Notes under the pieces: generated by a model | Database searches by the model: none | Told to the model about the DNA's origin: nothing | What the model saw: the letters and a program-made list of their open reading frames with translations, nothing else | DNA from: Denitrobaculum sp965232285 | GTDB lineage: Bacteria > Pseudomonadota > Alphaproteobacteria > Kiloniellales > Kiloniellaceae | DNA: 64,000 nucleotides | Assembly (NCBI GenBank): GCA_965232285.1 | Contig: CBDDPL010000004.1 | Span: forward strand, 6,262,001-6,326,000 | Direction of reading: 5' to 3' | Made by a program: the position numbers and the translations under genes | In this document: positions 1 through 8,410 of the stretch, piece after piece | Layout of the letters: each line of letters begins with the position of its first letter | Position numbering within the stretch: position 1 is the first letter of the stretch

Positions 1-2
1 TG

Positions 3-1019
3 ACGGGCATGGAGATGAAGACCCTGACTGACACGCTGCTCGACTATCCGCAGGTCAACGGCTTCACCCTGCTGCGCGAGCGGATTGCCGATCTCTACCC
101 CGGCGCCGATGCCGAGAACATCATGGTGACCACCGGCGCCACCGAGGCCAATACGCTGGTCGCCGGTACGCTGCTGGAGGAGGGCGACTCCGCCGTCGTC
201 TTCCGGCCCTGTTACGAGCAGTTCTCCGGCAACGTGCTCAATCGCGGCATCGACGTGCGCTTCGTGCAGATGGATCCGGAGCGGGCCTGGAAGATCGATG
301 CCGACGCCGTCGCCGCGGCCGTCGACGAGACGACCAAGGTGATCCACGTCATCAATCCTCACAATCCGACCGGGCAGATCCTGGATGAAGAGGAGCGACG
401 GATCATCATCGAGGCGGCCGAGCGATCTGGCGCCTGGATCGTTTCCGACGAGGTCTACATCGGCACCGAGCGCAACAGCAATGCGCCGACCAAGAGCTTC
501 TGGGGCGACTACGACAAGGTCATGGTGCTTAACTCCATGAGCAAGGCCTACGGCCTACCCGGTCTGCGCCTGGGCTGGCTGGTGGGCCCCAAGCCGGAGA
601 TCGTGGAAGCCTGGCGCCGGCACGAATACGCCTCCGTCGCGGCTTCCATGCTGTCTATGAAGTTGGCCGAGGCGGTGATGGCGGAGCCCGCCCGTTCGGC
701 CCTTGCGGCCCGGGCCAGGCGGCTGATCCGGGTCGGCTTCGAGACCCTGAGCGAGGCGCTCAAGGAGCATCCCGGCGTCTTCTCCGTCACCGCGCCTGAG
801 GCCTCGGCCATGTCCTTCGTGCGCTTCGATCTGCCGGTCGACTCCGATGTCTTCGCGGGTCGCCTGCATGCGGAAAAGGACGTGCTGGTGATCCCCGGCA
901 GTAAGTTCGCCATGTCCAACCACTTCCGCTTCAGTTCGGCGTTGCCCGATGACTATCTGAAGGAGGGCCTGCGCCGCCTGAACGAACTGGTCGGCGAGAT
1001 CCTTAGCGAGGCCCGGTAA
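3..1019 (+). CDS. PLP-dependent aminotransferase class I/II, 5'-truncated by window edge
   Basis: Fold-type I aminotransferase that would transfer the amino group of an amino acid to a 2-oxo acid using PLP. The reading frame is open to the first base of the window, so the real start lies outside; the first in-window ATG is at base 9 (336 aa), whereas the family is usually 370-400 aa. Visible family marks are NPHNPTG (about base 355), SDEVY (about 445), the SxSK segment NSMSKAYGLPGLRLGW with the PLP-binding lysine at bases 543-545, and a late RFSSAL arginine that normally binds the substrate carboxylate. It is followed by a DauR-like regulator and lies near a betaine/amino-acid transporter, which suggests amino-acid catabolism. 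The substrate cannot be told from sequence. Confidence 0.88.
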   Translation, partial: TGMEMKTLTDTLLDYPQVNGFTLLRERIADLYPGADAENIMVTTGATEANTLVAGTLLEEGDSAVVFRPCYEQFSGNVLNRGIDVRFVQMDPERAWKIDADAVAAAVDETTKVIHVINPHNPTGQILDEEERRIIIEAAERSGAWIVSDEVYIGTERNSNAPTKSFWGDYDKVMVLNSMSKAYGLPGLRLGWLVGPKPEIVEAWRRHEYASVAASMLSMKLAEAVMAEPARSALAARARRLIRVGFETLSEALKEHPGVFSVTAPEASAMSFVRFDLPVDSDVFAGRLHAEKDVLVIPGSKFAMSNHFRFSSALPDDYLKEGLRRLNELVGEILSEAR

Positions 1020-1108
1020 CCACGATTCAAGCCATCACTTGAGGTTTGAGTGCCGGGCTGTGTACAAAGCAGTCGGTTGGTGGTGAGTCGACGAAAGGCC
1101 GAAGAGGT

Positions 1109-1759
1109 ATGAGAGCAACGAAGAGCCGTGCGCGGGAAGCCAGTGCGCAGGATATCGGCGATGTGGTCATGGGGGTTGCCGTACCCTTCGCCGATGCGGT
1201 CTCCAAGCTGCTCGGTCCCAAGGTCGAGGTGGTGATCCACTCCCTGCAGACCGAGACGGTCGCGCATATCTGCAACCCCATCTCCAAGCGTCAGGTCGGC
1301 GACCCCTCCTACATGACGGAACTGGATTTCCGACACGGAGATAGCGTGCTCGGACCTTTCGAGCGGGTGAACTGGGACGGCCGCATCATCCGCTCGATCA
1401 GCGCCGTGCTCTGCGATGATGAGGGCGCGCCGGCTGCCGTCGCCTGCATCAACTTCGATCTCTCGGACATCCGCATCGCCCAGAACGCCATCAGCGCGCT
1501 GATCGGCACCCAGCTCTCTGACCAGGAGCCCGAGTTCCTCTTCAAGAACGACTGGCACGAGAAGATGAACCGCTACATCGTCGAGTGGTGCCGGGAGAGG
1601 GGCCTGACGGTCGATGCGCTCTCCCGCGCGGACCGGCGCAGCCTGCTGCAATCGATCGACCGCACAGCCGGCTTCAAGGAAAAGCACGCGGCCTCCTACA
1701 TCGCCCGGGTCCTCGGGGTCAGCCGGGCGACGATCTACAACGATCTGAAGGACAAGTAG
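1109..1759 (+). CDS. YheO/DauR-type transcriptional regulator (PAS-like + HTH)
   Basis: Cytoplasmic regulator of 216 aa with the layout of the YheO/DauR family. The N-terminal two thirds are PAS-like (start of domain near DVVMGVAVPFADAV, then VVIHSLQTETVAHICNP). The C-terminal helix-turn-helix is YIARVLGVSRATIYNDL. DauR represses D-arginine catabolism in Pseudomonas; other members respond to unknown ligands. I chose the ATG at 1109, with GAAAGG about 10 nt upstream; a TTG at 1046 would add 21 residues that do not look like the family. It stands 89 nt after the aminotransferase on the same strand, so it may control that gene. The ligand is unknown. Confidence 0.82.
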   Translation: MRATKSRAREASAQDIGDVVMGVAVPFADAVSKLLGPKVEVVIHSLQTETVAHICNPISKRQVGDPSYMTELDFRHGDSVLGPFERVNWDGRIIRSISAVLCDDEGAPAAVACINFDLSDIRIAQNAISALIGTQLSDQEPEFLFKNDWHEKMNRYIVEWCRERGLTVDALSRADRRSLLQSIDRTAGFKEKHAASYIARVLGVSRATIYNDLKDK

Positions 1760-1797
1760 CCGCGCCGGCAAGCGAGCATGGCGCGCGCGCTTCCGGC

Positions 1798-2736
1798 TCA
1801 CGGCACTGCGGTCTTCCCGGGATCGCTGATTGCTGTGAGGGTCGCTCTCAAATGATCGGCGAAATGCTTGGCGATCAGGGAATGCGGCCGGTGTCTGGGT
1901 GTCAGCAGAGCCAGACGGAAGCGGACTTCCGGCACCAGGGGTTTAAACTGCAGCCTGGGCTTCCCGTCCTTGTACAGCCGGTAGCTCTCCACTGAAATGG
2001 GATCCACGATCGCGCAGGCCAGTCCCTGCTCGACGTAGTTCAGCAGCGAGAGGAAGTACTGAGTCGTGTAGCGAATATCCGCCGTTACGCCGCAACGGGC
2101 GAAGCTGGCGTTTATCTCGTCGAAGACCGCATGTTCCTGCCCAAGCGTGGCGAGCGGCTGGTCTTTCAGGTCTTCCGGCGTGATGACCTTCTTGTTGCGC
2201 AGATCATGTTCTTCGGGCAATGCGCAGAGGCAACGGAAATCAAAGACCTCGCTGTCAATCAGGGAGGCTTCCGACGAGCGGTCGGGCATGTAGTCAGCAA
2301 GGCCGATATCGTAGCGCTGACCGGACATCAGGCGATAGACCCCGTCGGAGCTGCGTGAGACCACTTCACTGCGCAGACCCGGCTGTGCCGCTCCAAGCCG
2401 GGCAATCAGGTTCGGCAAAAAGAACACCGAGGGGCCGGGCATGGATGCGATGTGCAGTTCGCCGGTCTGCAGCGATTTCATGCGATGCATATTATCGGAC
2501 ACGGTCTCCAGCCGCCTGAGGATCTCACCGCACTCGTTGTGCAGGTAGCGCGCTTCCGGGACCGGGTGCAGACGCCCGCCCTTGCGCTCGAAGAGCTGCA
2601 TGCCGAGTTCCGTCTCGATGCCCGCGATCGTCGCGCTCACGCTCGACTGCGTCCTGTGGAGATGGCGGGCGGCCTCTGAGATCGATCCCGTGAGCATGAC
2701 TTCGTTAAAGGCCAGGAGCTGACTGACTTTGAGCAT
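1798..2736 (-). CDS. LysR-family transcriptional regulator
   Basis: A 312-aa LTTR. The N-terminal winged helix-turn-helix is clear (FNEVMLTGSISEAARHL, then RTQSSVSATIAGIETELG and QLFERKGGRLHP). It is followed by the periplasmic-binding-like effector domain (from about residue 90, TGELHIASMPGPSVFFLPNL). It is transcribed divergently from the binding-protein gene at 2903, and the 166-bp gap holds two dyad-symmetric sites, the usual layout for an LTTR controlling its divergent neighbour. I infer that it regulates the betaine/proline-type transporter and oxidoreductase operon. The inducer is not predictable. Confidence 0.88.
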   Translation of the reverse strand: MLKVSQLLAFNEVMLTGSISEAARHLHRTQSSVSATIAGIETELGMQLFERKGGRLHPVPEARYLHNECGEILRRLETVSDNMHRMKSLQTGELHIASMPGPSVFFLPNLIARLGAAQPGLRSEVVSRSSDGVYRLMSGQRYDIGLADYMPDRSSEASLIDSEVFDFRCLCALPEEHDLRNKKVITPEDLKDQPLATLGQEHAVFDEINASFARCGVTADIRYTTQYFLSLLNYVEQGLACAIVDPISVESYRLYKDGKPRLQFKPLVPEVRFRLALLTPRHRPHSLIAKHFADHLRATLTAISDPGKTAVP

Positions 2737-2744
2737 CTCTATCC

Positions 2745-2759
2745 ATCGGAAAAAACGAT
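2745..2759. promoter_or_regulatory. T-N11-A dyad, candidate LysR operator 1
   Basis: ATCG-N7-CGAT is an interrupted palindrome that fits the LTTR T-N11-A consensus. It lies 9 nt upstream of the LysR start codon (minus strand), a typical autoregulatory position. Operator function is inferred from symmetry and position only. Confidence 0.45.
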
Positions 2760-2780
2760 AGTATTAGTAATATTAACAAT

Positions 2781-2797
2781 TTGTATCGATGATACAA
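2781..2797. promoter_or_regulatory. Perfect 7-bp inverted repeat, candidate LysR operator 2
   Basis: TTGTATC-GAT-GATACAA has perfect 7-bp arms with a 3-nt spacer. It sits in the AT-rich part of the divergent intergenic region, about 105 nt upstream of the binding-protein start. Together with the site at 2745 it could give the usual two-site LTTR control. Confidence 0.45.
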
Positions 2798-2902
2798 GCG
2801 TCCTAGCCTTTTGAACGCTTCAACTGCCTGCGGCAGGGAACCGGCGAGATAGACCGATCCGGATCCGACGGCGCTGAAAGCGAATCATCAGGGAGACGAA
2901 AG

Positions 2903-3868
2903 ATGAAAAAGACGATTCTAGGCGTGCTCAGTGCATCTGCGATTGCCCTTTCGGCGCCGCTGGCGCTCGCGGCGGAAAAGGTCAATGTTGCGGCGCCCAA
3001 CTGGTCGAGTGCGACGGCGATCGCGCATTTGATCAAGCTGCTGGTCGATGAGAAGGTCGGTGGCGAGGCGACGCTCGTCCCGGGAACCAATGCGACGATC
3101 TATCAGGGCATGGACCGCGGCAAGGGCGATATCGATGTCCATCCGGATGTCTGGCTGCCCAACCAGAAGAACTTTGCCGACGAGTATGTCACTGAAAAGG
3201 GGACCGTCGTTCTCAGCGAGAACCACTACGACGGGAAGCAGGGTTTTTGCGTTTCGAAGGCTTTCCAGGAGAAGACCGGCATTACCTCGATCTACGACCT
3301 GGCGCGGCCTGATATCGCGGAAATGCTCGACAGTGACGGCGATGGCAAAGGCGAGATCTGGATCGGCGCGCCTGGCTGGAACTCGGCGAACGTAAACGAA
3401 ATCAAGGTGCGCGACTACGGCCTGCTGCCCTTCATGGAGCCCTTCCGCGCGGAGCAGACGGTCAACACCAACCGTGTCGGCGACCGGATTGCCAAGGGCG
3501 AGGGCGTCGCTTTCTACTGCTACGCGCCGGAAGCCATCTGGTTCATGCATGACATCGTGCAGTTGGAAGAACCGCCGCACGACCCCGCAAAGTACAAGGT
3601 CGTGCAGGCCTCTGAAGACTCGGAATGGCTGGCGAAATCCAAAGTCGAAACTGCGGATGCGCCGCGCGAAGTTCAGATCGCCTATTCGAAGTCGCTCGAA
3701 CAGAGGGCGCCGAACATCGTAAGACTGCTCAAGAGCATTGCGCTCGATACGGACACTGTCAGCCAGTGGGCCTTCGAGATGATCGTGAACAAGCGCGAAC
3801 CCGAAGAGGTTGTGCGTGAATGGATCGATGCGAACCCGAAGCGCGTCGACAGCTGGCTCGGCCTCTGA
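2903..3868 (+). CDS. Glycine betaine/proline-type ABC transporter substrate-binding protein (OpuAC/ProX-like)
   Basis: Periplasmic binding protein of 321 aa with a clean signal peptide (MKK, hydrophobic stretch to about residue 22, cleavage near ALA-A at 23/24). The mature protein starts with EKVNVAAPNWSSATAIAHLI, typical of the OpuAC family, and later shows DVWLPNQ, IWIGAPGW and FYCYAPEAIW, rich in the aromatic residues these proteins use to cage quaternary ammonium groups. A purine-rich RBS (aggga) precedes the ATG. ATPase and permease genes follow, after a terminator-like hairpin. A DadA-like oxidoreductase at the operon end suggests that the ligand is catabolised rather than only kept as an osmolyte. 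The exact ligand (betaine, proline betaine, carnitine-like) is not determinable. Confidence 0.88.
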   Translation: MKKTILGVLSASAIALSAPLALAAEKVNVAAPNWSSATAIAHLIKLLVDEKVGGEATLVPGTNATIYQGMDRGKGDIDVHPDVWLPNQKNFADEYVTEKGTVVLSENHYDGKQGFCVSKAFQEKTGITSIYDLARPDIAEMLDSDGDGKGEIWIGAPGWNSANVNEIKVRDYGLLPFMEPFRAEQTVNTNRVGDRIAKGEGVAFYCYAPEAIWFMHDIVQLEEPPHDPAKYKVVQASEDSEWLAKSKVETADAPREVQIAYSKSLEQRAPNIVRLLKSIALDTDTVSQWAFEMIVNKREPEEVVREWIDANPKRVDSWLGL

Positions 3869-3920
3869 CCTCTCCCTCCTGCACTTGACGGGCCGCCGCT
3901 GACGTGGAGGCCCGCACTCC

Positions 3921-3964
3921 CCCGGCGGGTCTGTTTCCAAAGTCCCGCGCCCGCCGGGTTTTTT
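3921..3964 (+). terminator. Hairpin plus T-run between binding protein and ATPase genes
   Basis: CCCGGCGGG (3921-3929) pairs perfectly with CCCGCCGGG (3950-3958) and is followed directly by six T (3959-3964). It has the form of an intrinsic terminator. Lying inside an ABC operon, it most likely lowers transcription of the ATPase and permease relative to the binding protein. Confidence 0.75.
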
Positions 3965-3998
3965 CCACAGCCAACAATAAACCTCCGGGGAGGGAAGA

Positions 3999-5084
3999 AT
4001 GCTGGACGCAGTGCAGCCGCCCGAAGCGTCGGCGCCGGTCGCGATCGAGGTTTCCGGTGTCTGGAAAATCTTCGGCGCCAGCTGGAATGACGCCCTGAAT
4101 GATATCCAGGCACATGGCATCTCCAAAAAAGAGGTTCTGGAGAAGTTCAATTGCGTTGTCGGTGTCGCCGACGCCAGCTTCTCGGTCCGCAAGGGTGAGC
4201 TCTTCTGCGTCATGGGGCTCTCGGGCTCCGGCAAGTCGACCCTGGTGCGGCACATCAACCGCTTGCTCGAGCCCTCTGCCGGCAGGATCACCGTCGACGG
4301 TTCGGACGTCGTGGGTCTGGATCCGGAGGCGCTCAGGAGCTTCCGCAACCGGAAGATCGCGATGGTCTTTCAGAACTTCGCACTCATGCCCCATCGTTCG
4401 GTGCTGGCCAACGTGGCCATGCCCCTAGAGATCCGGGGTATCAGCAAAAACCAGCGTATGAAAACCGCCGGTGAAGTCCTGGAACTGGTTGAACTGACGG
4501 GTTGGGGCAACAAGTTCGCCCATGAGCTTTCGGGCGGGATGCAGCAGCGGGTCGGTCTTGCGCGTGCCCTGGCGGCGGATCCGGAAATCCTCTTGATGGA
4601 CGAGCCCTTCAGTGCACTCGACCCCCTGATCCGGCGGCAGCTTCAGGAAGAGTTCATGCGCCTGGCGTCGATCATGAAGAAGACCACGGTCTTCATCACC
4701 CACGATCTCGACGAAGCCGTGCGCATCGGTGACCGCATCGCGATCATGCGGGATGGCGTGATCGTGCAGATCGGCACGCCGGAAGAAATCATCATGCATC
4801 CGGCCGATGATTACGTGGCCGATTTCGTGGCCGGTATCTCGCGCCTGAAGGTGGTCCGGGCGCACGCGGTCATGAAGCCGATTGCCGAGTACGAAAGCGG
4901 GAATCCGCCTCTACCGGCCGATGCGCCGTCATTCCGCGAGGATGTGAACCTGAGTGTCCTTATCGATGCGGCGATCAAGTCCGACGGACCGCTCGCCGTG
5001 GTCGACGGGGACGGCAAGCGTATCGGTGCGATCACCCGTGCTGACCTTCTCAAGACGGTCGTTGAAGGGACCGAAACCTCATGA
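3999..5084 (+). CDS. Glycine betaine/proline-type ABC transporter ATP-binding protein with CBS domain (ProV/OpuAA-like)
   Basis: A 361-aa ABC ATPase energising the importer. Walker A is GLSGSGKST (Lys79), the Q-loop region is MVFQNFALMPH, the signature is LSGGMQQR, Walker B is ILLMDEPFSALDP, and the H-switch is FITHDLDEA. The N-terminal 50 residues (VSGVWKIFG, then KKEVLEKF) are typical of the ProV/OpuAA subfamily. The C-terminal 70 or so residues (VNLSVLIDAAI to GAITRADLLKTVV) look like a single CBS-type module, which in OpuA senses ionic strength. A GGGGAGGG ribosome site precedes the ATG. The stop overlaps the permease start (ATGA at 5081). Confidence 0.92.
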   Translation: MLDAVQPPEASAPVAIEVSGVWKIFGASWNDALNDIQAHGISKKEVLEKFNCVVGVADASFSVRKGELFCVMGLSGSGKSTLVRHINRLLEPSAGRITVDGSDVVGLDPEALRSFRNRKIAMVFQNFALMPHRSVLANVAMPLEIRGISKNQRMKTAGEVLELVELTGWGNKFAHELSGGMQQRVGLARALAADPEILLMDEPFSALDPLIRRQLQEEFMRLASIMKKTTVFITHDLDEAVRIGDRIAIMRDGVIVQIGTPEEIIMHPADDYVADFVAGISRLKVVRAHAVMKPIAEYESGNPPLPADAPSFREDVNLSVLIDAAIKSDGPLAVVDGDGKRIGAITRADLLKTVVEGTETS

Positions 5085-6616
5085 CGACACAAACTGTTTC
5101 CGGCGAGGCTTCGGCTGAGCTCTCCACGACCGCCCAGAGCGAACAGCAGGCTTTGATCGACGAATTTGTCGGCGCGAACGGTCACTATTATGCGGGCCAG
5201 TTCGAGAAGATCGGCAGCACCACGCGCTTTACCTGGACCTTCAACGGCGCAGCGGCCCTTTGGGGGCCGGTCTGGTACGGGATGCGTCATCTCTGGCGAT
5301 GGGGCCTGCCGTTCCTGATCCTGGAAGCCATGGCGCTGGTCCAACTCTCGCGCGGCTTCTTCGGTGACCTCTCCGCCGACATCCGGGAACGGATCGTTCA
5401 GATCGAAGCTACGCTGACGCAGCGGCGCGAACAGCTTGAAACGGCTATCGCAAACAATGACGGCAACGTCGCTGTCTTCGAGCGCAACATCAAAGCGCTC
5501 GAAGACGCGATCGGCGGCATCCAGGCACAAGCGGCGGCAGCGGATGCTTCTGGTATCTGGATCGGGCTGTCCGGCCTGTCGTTCCTGATCTTCGTGAAGC
5601 TGGTCGAGGGGGCGGTCGCGAACACGCTCTTCGAACAGCGCTTTACTGACTGGCTGTCGGATCGTTGCCTGCCGGCAGGCTTGTCTCAGGCCAAGACCCT
5701 GTTAAGCGTCGCCTTCGTGGTGCTGATCTTTGTGGTCTCCATCGCGCACTACGCCTTTCCGGGGATCTGGCCTCTGATCGCCGAGTTTCCGGCGCAGCAG
5801 GATTACCGGCTGGCGGCGATCGAGGGTATTCGCGCCTTTTTCGAGTTCGCGGTGATCAATGGCGAGCTGTTCTTCGACACGATTACCTATGGCATCAGAG
5901 TCATCCTCGATGCGCTCGAGGTGCTGTTTGTCAACACGCCCTGGATCGTTATCGCTGGCATCATCATCCTGCTGACGGGCCTTTCGGCGGGCACGACCGC
6001 CGCGATCTACACAAGCGCCTTTCTGCTTTACATCGGCGTCCTCGGTTTCTGGGAAAAGGCGATGACGACACTGGCTCTGCTTGGGACCGCCGCCTGTATC
6101 AGCATCTGTCTAGGGATTCCGCTCGGCATGCTCTGTGCTCGGCGGCAGCGGCTCTATGCGGTGGTGCGTCCGGTCATGGACTTCATGCAGACCATGCCAA
6201 GCTTCGTTTTCATGATCCCGGTGATTGCCTTCTTCGGGACCGGCAAAGCGGCTGCCGTCATAACGACCATGATCTTTGGCGGGACGCCGGTGGTGCGCCT
6301 GACGGTGCTCGGCCTGCGCGGCGTGCCTGAGCATGTCCGTGAGGCTGCGATCGCTTATGGTGCCTCGAAGTGGTACCTGCTGACCAAAGTCGATCTGCCC
6401 CTGGCGGCTCCCTCGATCCTCGCCGGCGTCAACCAGACCATTATGCTCAGTCTCGCCATGGTGGTGGTCGCTTCGCTGATCGGTGCAAGAGGCCTCGGTG
6501 AAGATGTGCTCGAGGCACTTCAATACTCGTCGGTCGGGCAGGGCATCCTGGCCGGTTTCTGCATTCTCTTTTGCGCGATGATCCTTAACCGCATTGTGCA
6601 GGGCGACCGCGCGTAA
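5081..6616 (+). CDS. Glycine betaine/proline-type ABC permease with long N-terminal extension (ProW-like)
   Basis: Inner-membrane permease of 511 aa, well above the roughly 280-400 aa usual for ProW/OpuAB. The binding-protein-dependent permease domain is at about residues 330-505, with the EAA-loop signature (AAIAYGASKWYLLTKVDLP) coupling to the ATPase. The first about 230 residues are unusual. Residues 25-75 (FVGANGHYYAGQFEKI to WGPVWYGMRHLWRW) resemble the DUF2628 small membrane protein family. Then come a TM helix (about 72-90), a charged, probably coiled-coil segment (about 98-155), a TM helix (about 158-178) and another at about 210-230. The start overlaps the ATPase stop by four bases, so translation is likely coupled. 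The N-terminal assignment is inference from pattern. Confidence 0.88.
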   Translation: MTTQTVSGEASAELSTTAQSEQQALIDEFVGANGHYYAGQFEKIGSTTRFTWTFNGAAALWGPVWYGMRHLWRWGLPFLILEAMALVQLSRGFFGDLSADIRERIVQIEATLTQRREQLETAIANNDGNVAVFERNIKALEDAIGGIQAQAAAADASGIWIGLSGLSFLIFVKLVEGAVANTLFEQRFTDWLSDRCLPAGLSQAKTLLSVAFVVLIFVVSIAHYAFPGIWPLIAEFPAQQDYRLAAIEGIRAFFEFAVINGELFFDTITYGIRVILDALEVLFVNTPWIVIAGIIILLTGLSAGTTAAIYTSAFLLYIGVLGFWEKAMTTLALLGTAACISICLGIPLGMLCARRQRLYAVVRPVMDFMQTMPSFVFMIPVIAFFGTGKAAAVITTMIFGGTPVVRLTVLGLRGVPEHVREAAIAYGASKWYLLTKVDLPLAAPSILAGVNQTIMLSLAMVVVASLIGARGLGEDVLEALQYSSVGQGILAGFCILFCAMILNRIVQGDRA

Positions 6617-6633
6617 CGGCGAAGGCCGGAAGG

Positions 6634-7896
6634 ATGGCGAGTGTGCAGGGAGAGGGCGGACGTGAGGTGACGGTGCTGGGTGCCGGGATTGTCGGTGTCT
6701 GCTGCACGCTCGCTCTGCAGGAACGTGGCTTCTCAGTGACGCTGGTCGATCGTGACGCGCCGGGTCAGGCGACCAGTTACGGCAATGCGGGGATCATCTC
6801 ACCCTGGTCCTGTGTTCCGCAGAGCATGCCAGGCATCTGGAAGTCGGTACCCAAATGGCTGCTCGACCCTCAGGGGCCACTCAGAGTGCGGTTTCGCGAA
6901 GTGCCGAAGCTTCTGCCCTGGGTGGCTTCCTTTTTCAGCAACACCCGGTTGGAACGAGTGCAGGAGATCTCCAATGCCATGGACATGCTCATGCAGGGGA
7001 ACGTCGAGGCCTACCGGCAGCATCTGAAGGGAACCGGACGCGAAGATCTGCTGCGGGATAGCTGGTTCATCAATGTCTTTCGCGGCAGAGCGGCGCCGGA
7101 CCTGAACGAACTCGGCTGGCGTCTGCGCATCGACAGAGGGGCGCCGGTCGAGGTCGTAAACGGAGATCAGCTTCGGGAAATCGAGCCTGAACTCTCACAG
7201 GATGTCTCCCAGGCCGTCATTATCAAGGATCAGGCCAGAGCGCTTGCGCCGGGGGAGATCTGTAGCGTCCTCGCCGAGAAGGCACAGCGGCAAGGCGCCG
7301 TCTTTCACAAGTGCGATGTTAAATGCCTACGCCCGCAAGAAGCGGGTGGCTTTGATCTCGAAACAGATGCCGGGATCATTGCGGCTCCCAGGCTTGTGCT
7401 CTGCGGCGGGATTTGGACAGCAGAACTCTTGCGTCCCCTCGGGATCAGGCTCCCACTGGTATCCGAGCGGGGGTACCATCTGGAGTTCGGCCATCCAGGT
7501 GTGGCACTCAATCATTCCATCTTGGATGTCGCCGGGAAGTTTATTATCAGTTCCATGGCTGCCGGGGTCAGAGCGGCCGGCACGTCAGAGTTCGCGCGTG
7601 TCGACGCGCCACCCAACTTTAAGCGTGCAGATATCCTGGCACCCATGTCAAAGCGCTTGATTCCCCGGCTCAACACAACGCCGTCGCGGCGCTGGGTCGG
7701 GGCGCGTCCGTCCTTTCCCGACAACCTCCCAGTCATCGGGCGGTTACCGGGTTTTCCCAATCTCTACGGCGCCTTCGGGCATAGCCACTATGGACTGGGC
7801 ATGGCGCCGGCCACAGGCCGTATCCTTGCGGATTGTCTGCTCGACGAGCCTGCCAATACCGATCGCTCCGCACTCTCTGCCGAGCGTTTTCTTTGA
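6634..7896 (+). CDS. FAD-dependent D-amino-acid dehydrogenase-like oxidoreductase (DadA/DAO family)
   Basis: A 420-aa DAO-family flavoenzyme. The N-terminal Rossmann fingerprint VTVLGAGIVGVCCTLALQ is followed by LVDRD and the DadA-like QATSYGNAGIISP segment. The C-terminal part has the family's second FAD contact region (WVGARPSFPDNLPVIGR, then NLYGAFGHSHYGLGMAP). Members oxidise D-amino acids, 4-hydroxy-D-proline, sarcosine-like or dimethylglycine-like amines, passing electrons to the respiratory chain. It starts 17 nt after the permease and is probably the last gene of the transporter operon, so it probably acts on the imported compound or a derivative. The substrate is unknown. Confidence 0.85.
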   Translation: MASVQGEGGREVTVLGAGIVGVCCTLALQERGFSVTLVDRDAPGQATSYGNAGIISPWSCVPQSMPGIWKSVPKWLLDPQGPLRVRFREVPKLLPWVASFFSNTRLERVQEISNAMDMLMQGNVEAYRQHLKGTGREDLLRDSWFINVFRGRAAPDLNELGWRLRIDRGAPVEVVNGDQLREIEPELSQDVSQAVIIKDQARALAPGEICSVLAEKAQRQGAVFHKCDVKCLRPQEAGGFDLETDAGIIAAPRLVLCGGIWTAELLRPLGIRLPLVSERGYHLEFGHPGVALNHSILDVAGKFIISSMAAGVRAAGTSEFARVDAPPNFKRADILAPMSKRLIPRLNTTPSRRWVGARPSFPDNLPVIGRLPGFPNLYGAFGHSHYGLGMAPATGRILADCLLDEPANTDRSALSAERFL

Positions 7897-7915
7897 TCCA
7901 GTACTCGAGTAAGAA

Positions 7916-8410
7916 TCAGCCCTGCAGCTCGGCGAGCAGCTCCGCAAGCAGTTCCATGCCCGCACCCCAGCCCTTACCCATGCCGTCCATTGCGGCGGCA
8001 AAGCAAGCGATCTCGGCGTCGCTCGCCTCATGAGGCACCCAGGTCAGGCGCAGCAGGGTTTGCTCGCCTTGCTGCTCGAAGGTCACCGTCGTCAGCAGGA
8101 CCCGCGGCCAGTCCGGCATCATGGGGTTGGCGATGACATTCCAGTCCGCATCGGAGACCGAGTGCAGCCAGACCAACTTCTCTGGCGGCGTGACCTCAGT
8201 GTACTCGACCCGCTGATAGTGGGAGTTGCCGTCCCAGCGCATTTCGCCCAACCAGAGGCCACCGGGCTTGACCTCCAGGCGGTGGACGATCGTCTCGACG
8301 CGCGGCCCGTACCAGCGCGGTAGCAGTTCCGGATCGGTCCAGGTCTTCCAAACCAGTTCCCGTGGCGCATCGAAGCTCCGCTCCAGCACATAGGTTGGCA
8401 AGTCGCTCAT
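7916..8410 (-). CDS. SRPBCC/AHSA1-like protein
   Basis: A 164-aa START/Bet v 1-like (SRPBCC, AHSA1) domain protein. It shows the characteristic opening YVLERSFDAPRELVWKTWTD, then LLPRWYGPR and the late LLRLTWVPHEA. These proteins bind hydrophobic ligands in a cavity; most bacterial members are functionally uncharacterised. The start overlaps the stop of the upstream ArsR-type regulator by four bases. ArsR-SRPBCC pairs are a widespread two-gene unit, so co-regulation by that repressor is expected. No specific ligand can be named. Confidence 0.87.
   Translation of the reverse strand: MSDLPTYVLERSFDAPRELVWKTWTDPELLPRWYGPRVETIVHRLEVKPGGLWLGEMRWDGNSHYQRVEYTEVTPPEKLVWLHSVSDADWNVIANPMMPDWPRVLLTTVTFEQQGEQTLLRLTWVPHEASDAEIACFAAAMDGMGKGWGAGMELLAELLAELQG

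Noticed and set aside
2918..4348. 476-aa minus-strand open frame opposite the binding-protein and ATPase genes
   Set aside because: The plus-strand proteins have clear motifs and RBS; the antisense frame has none.
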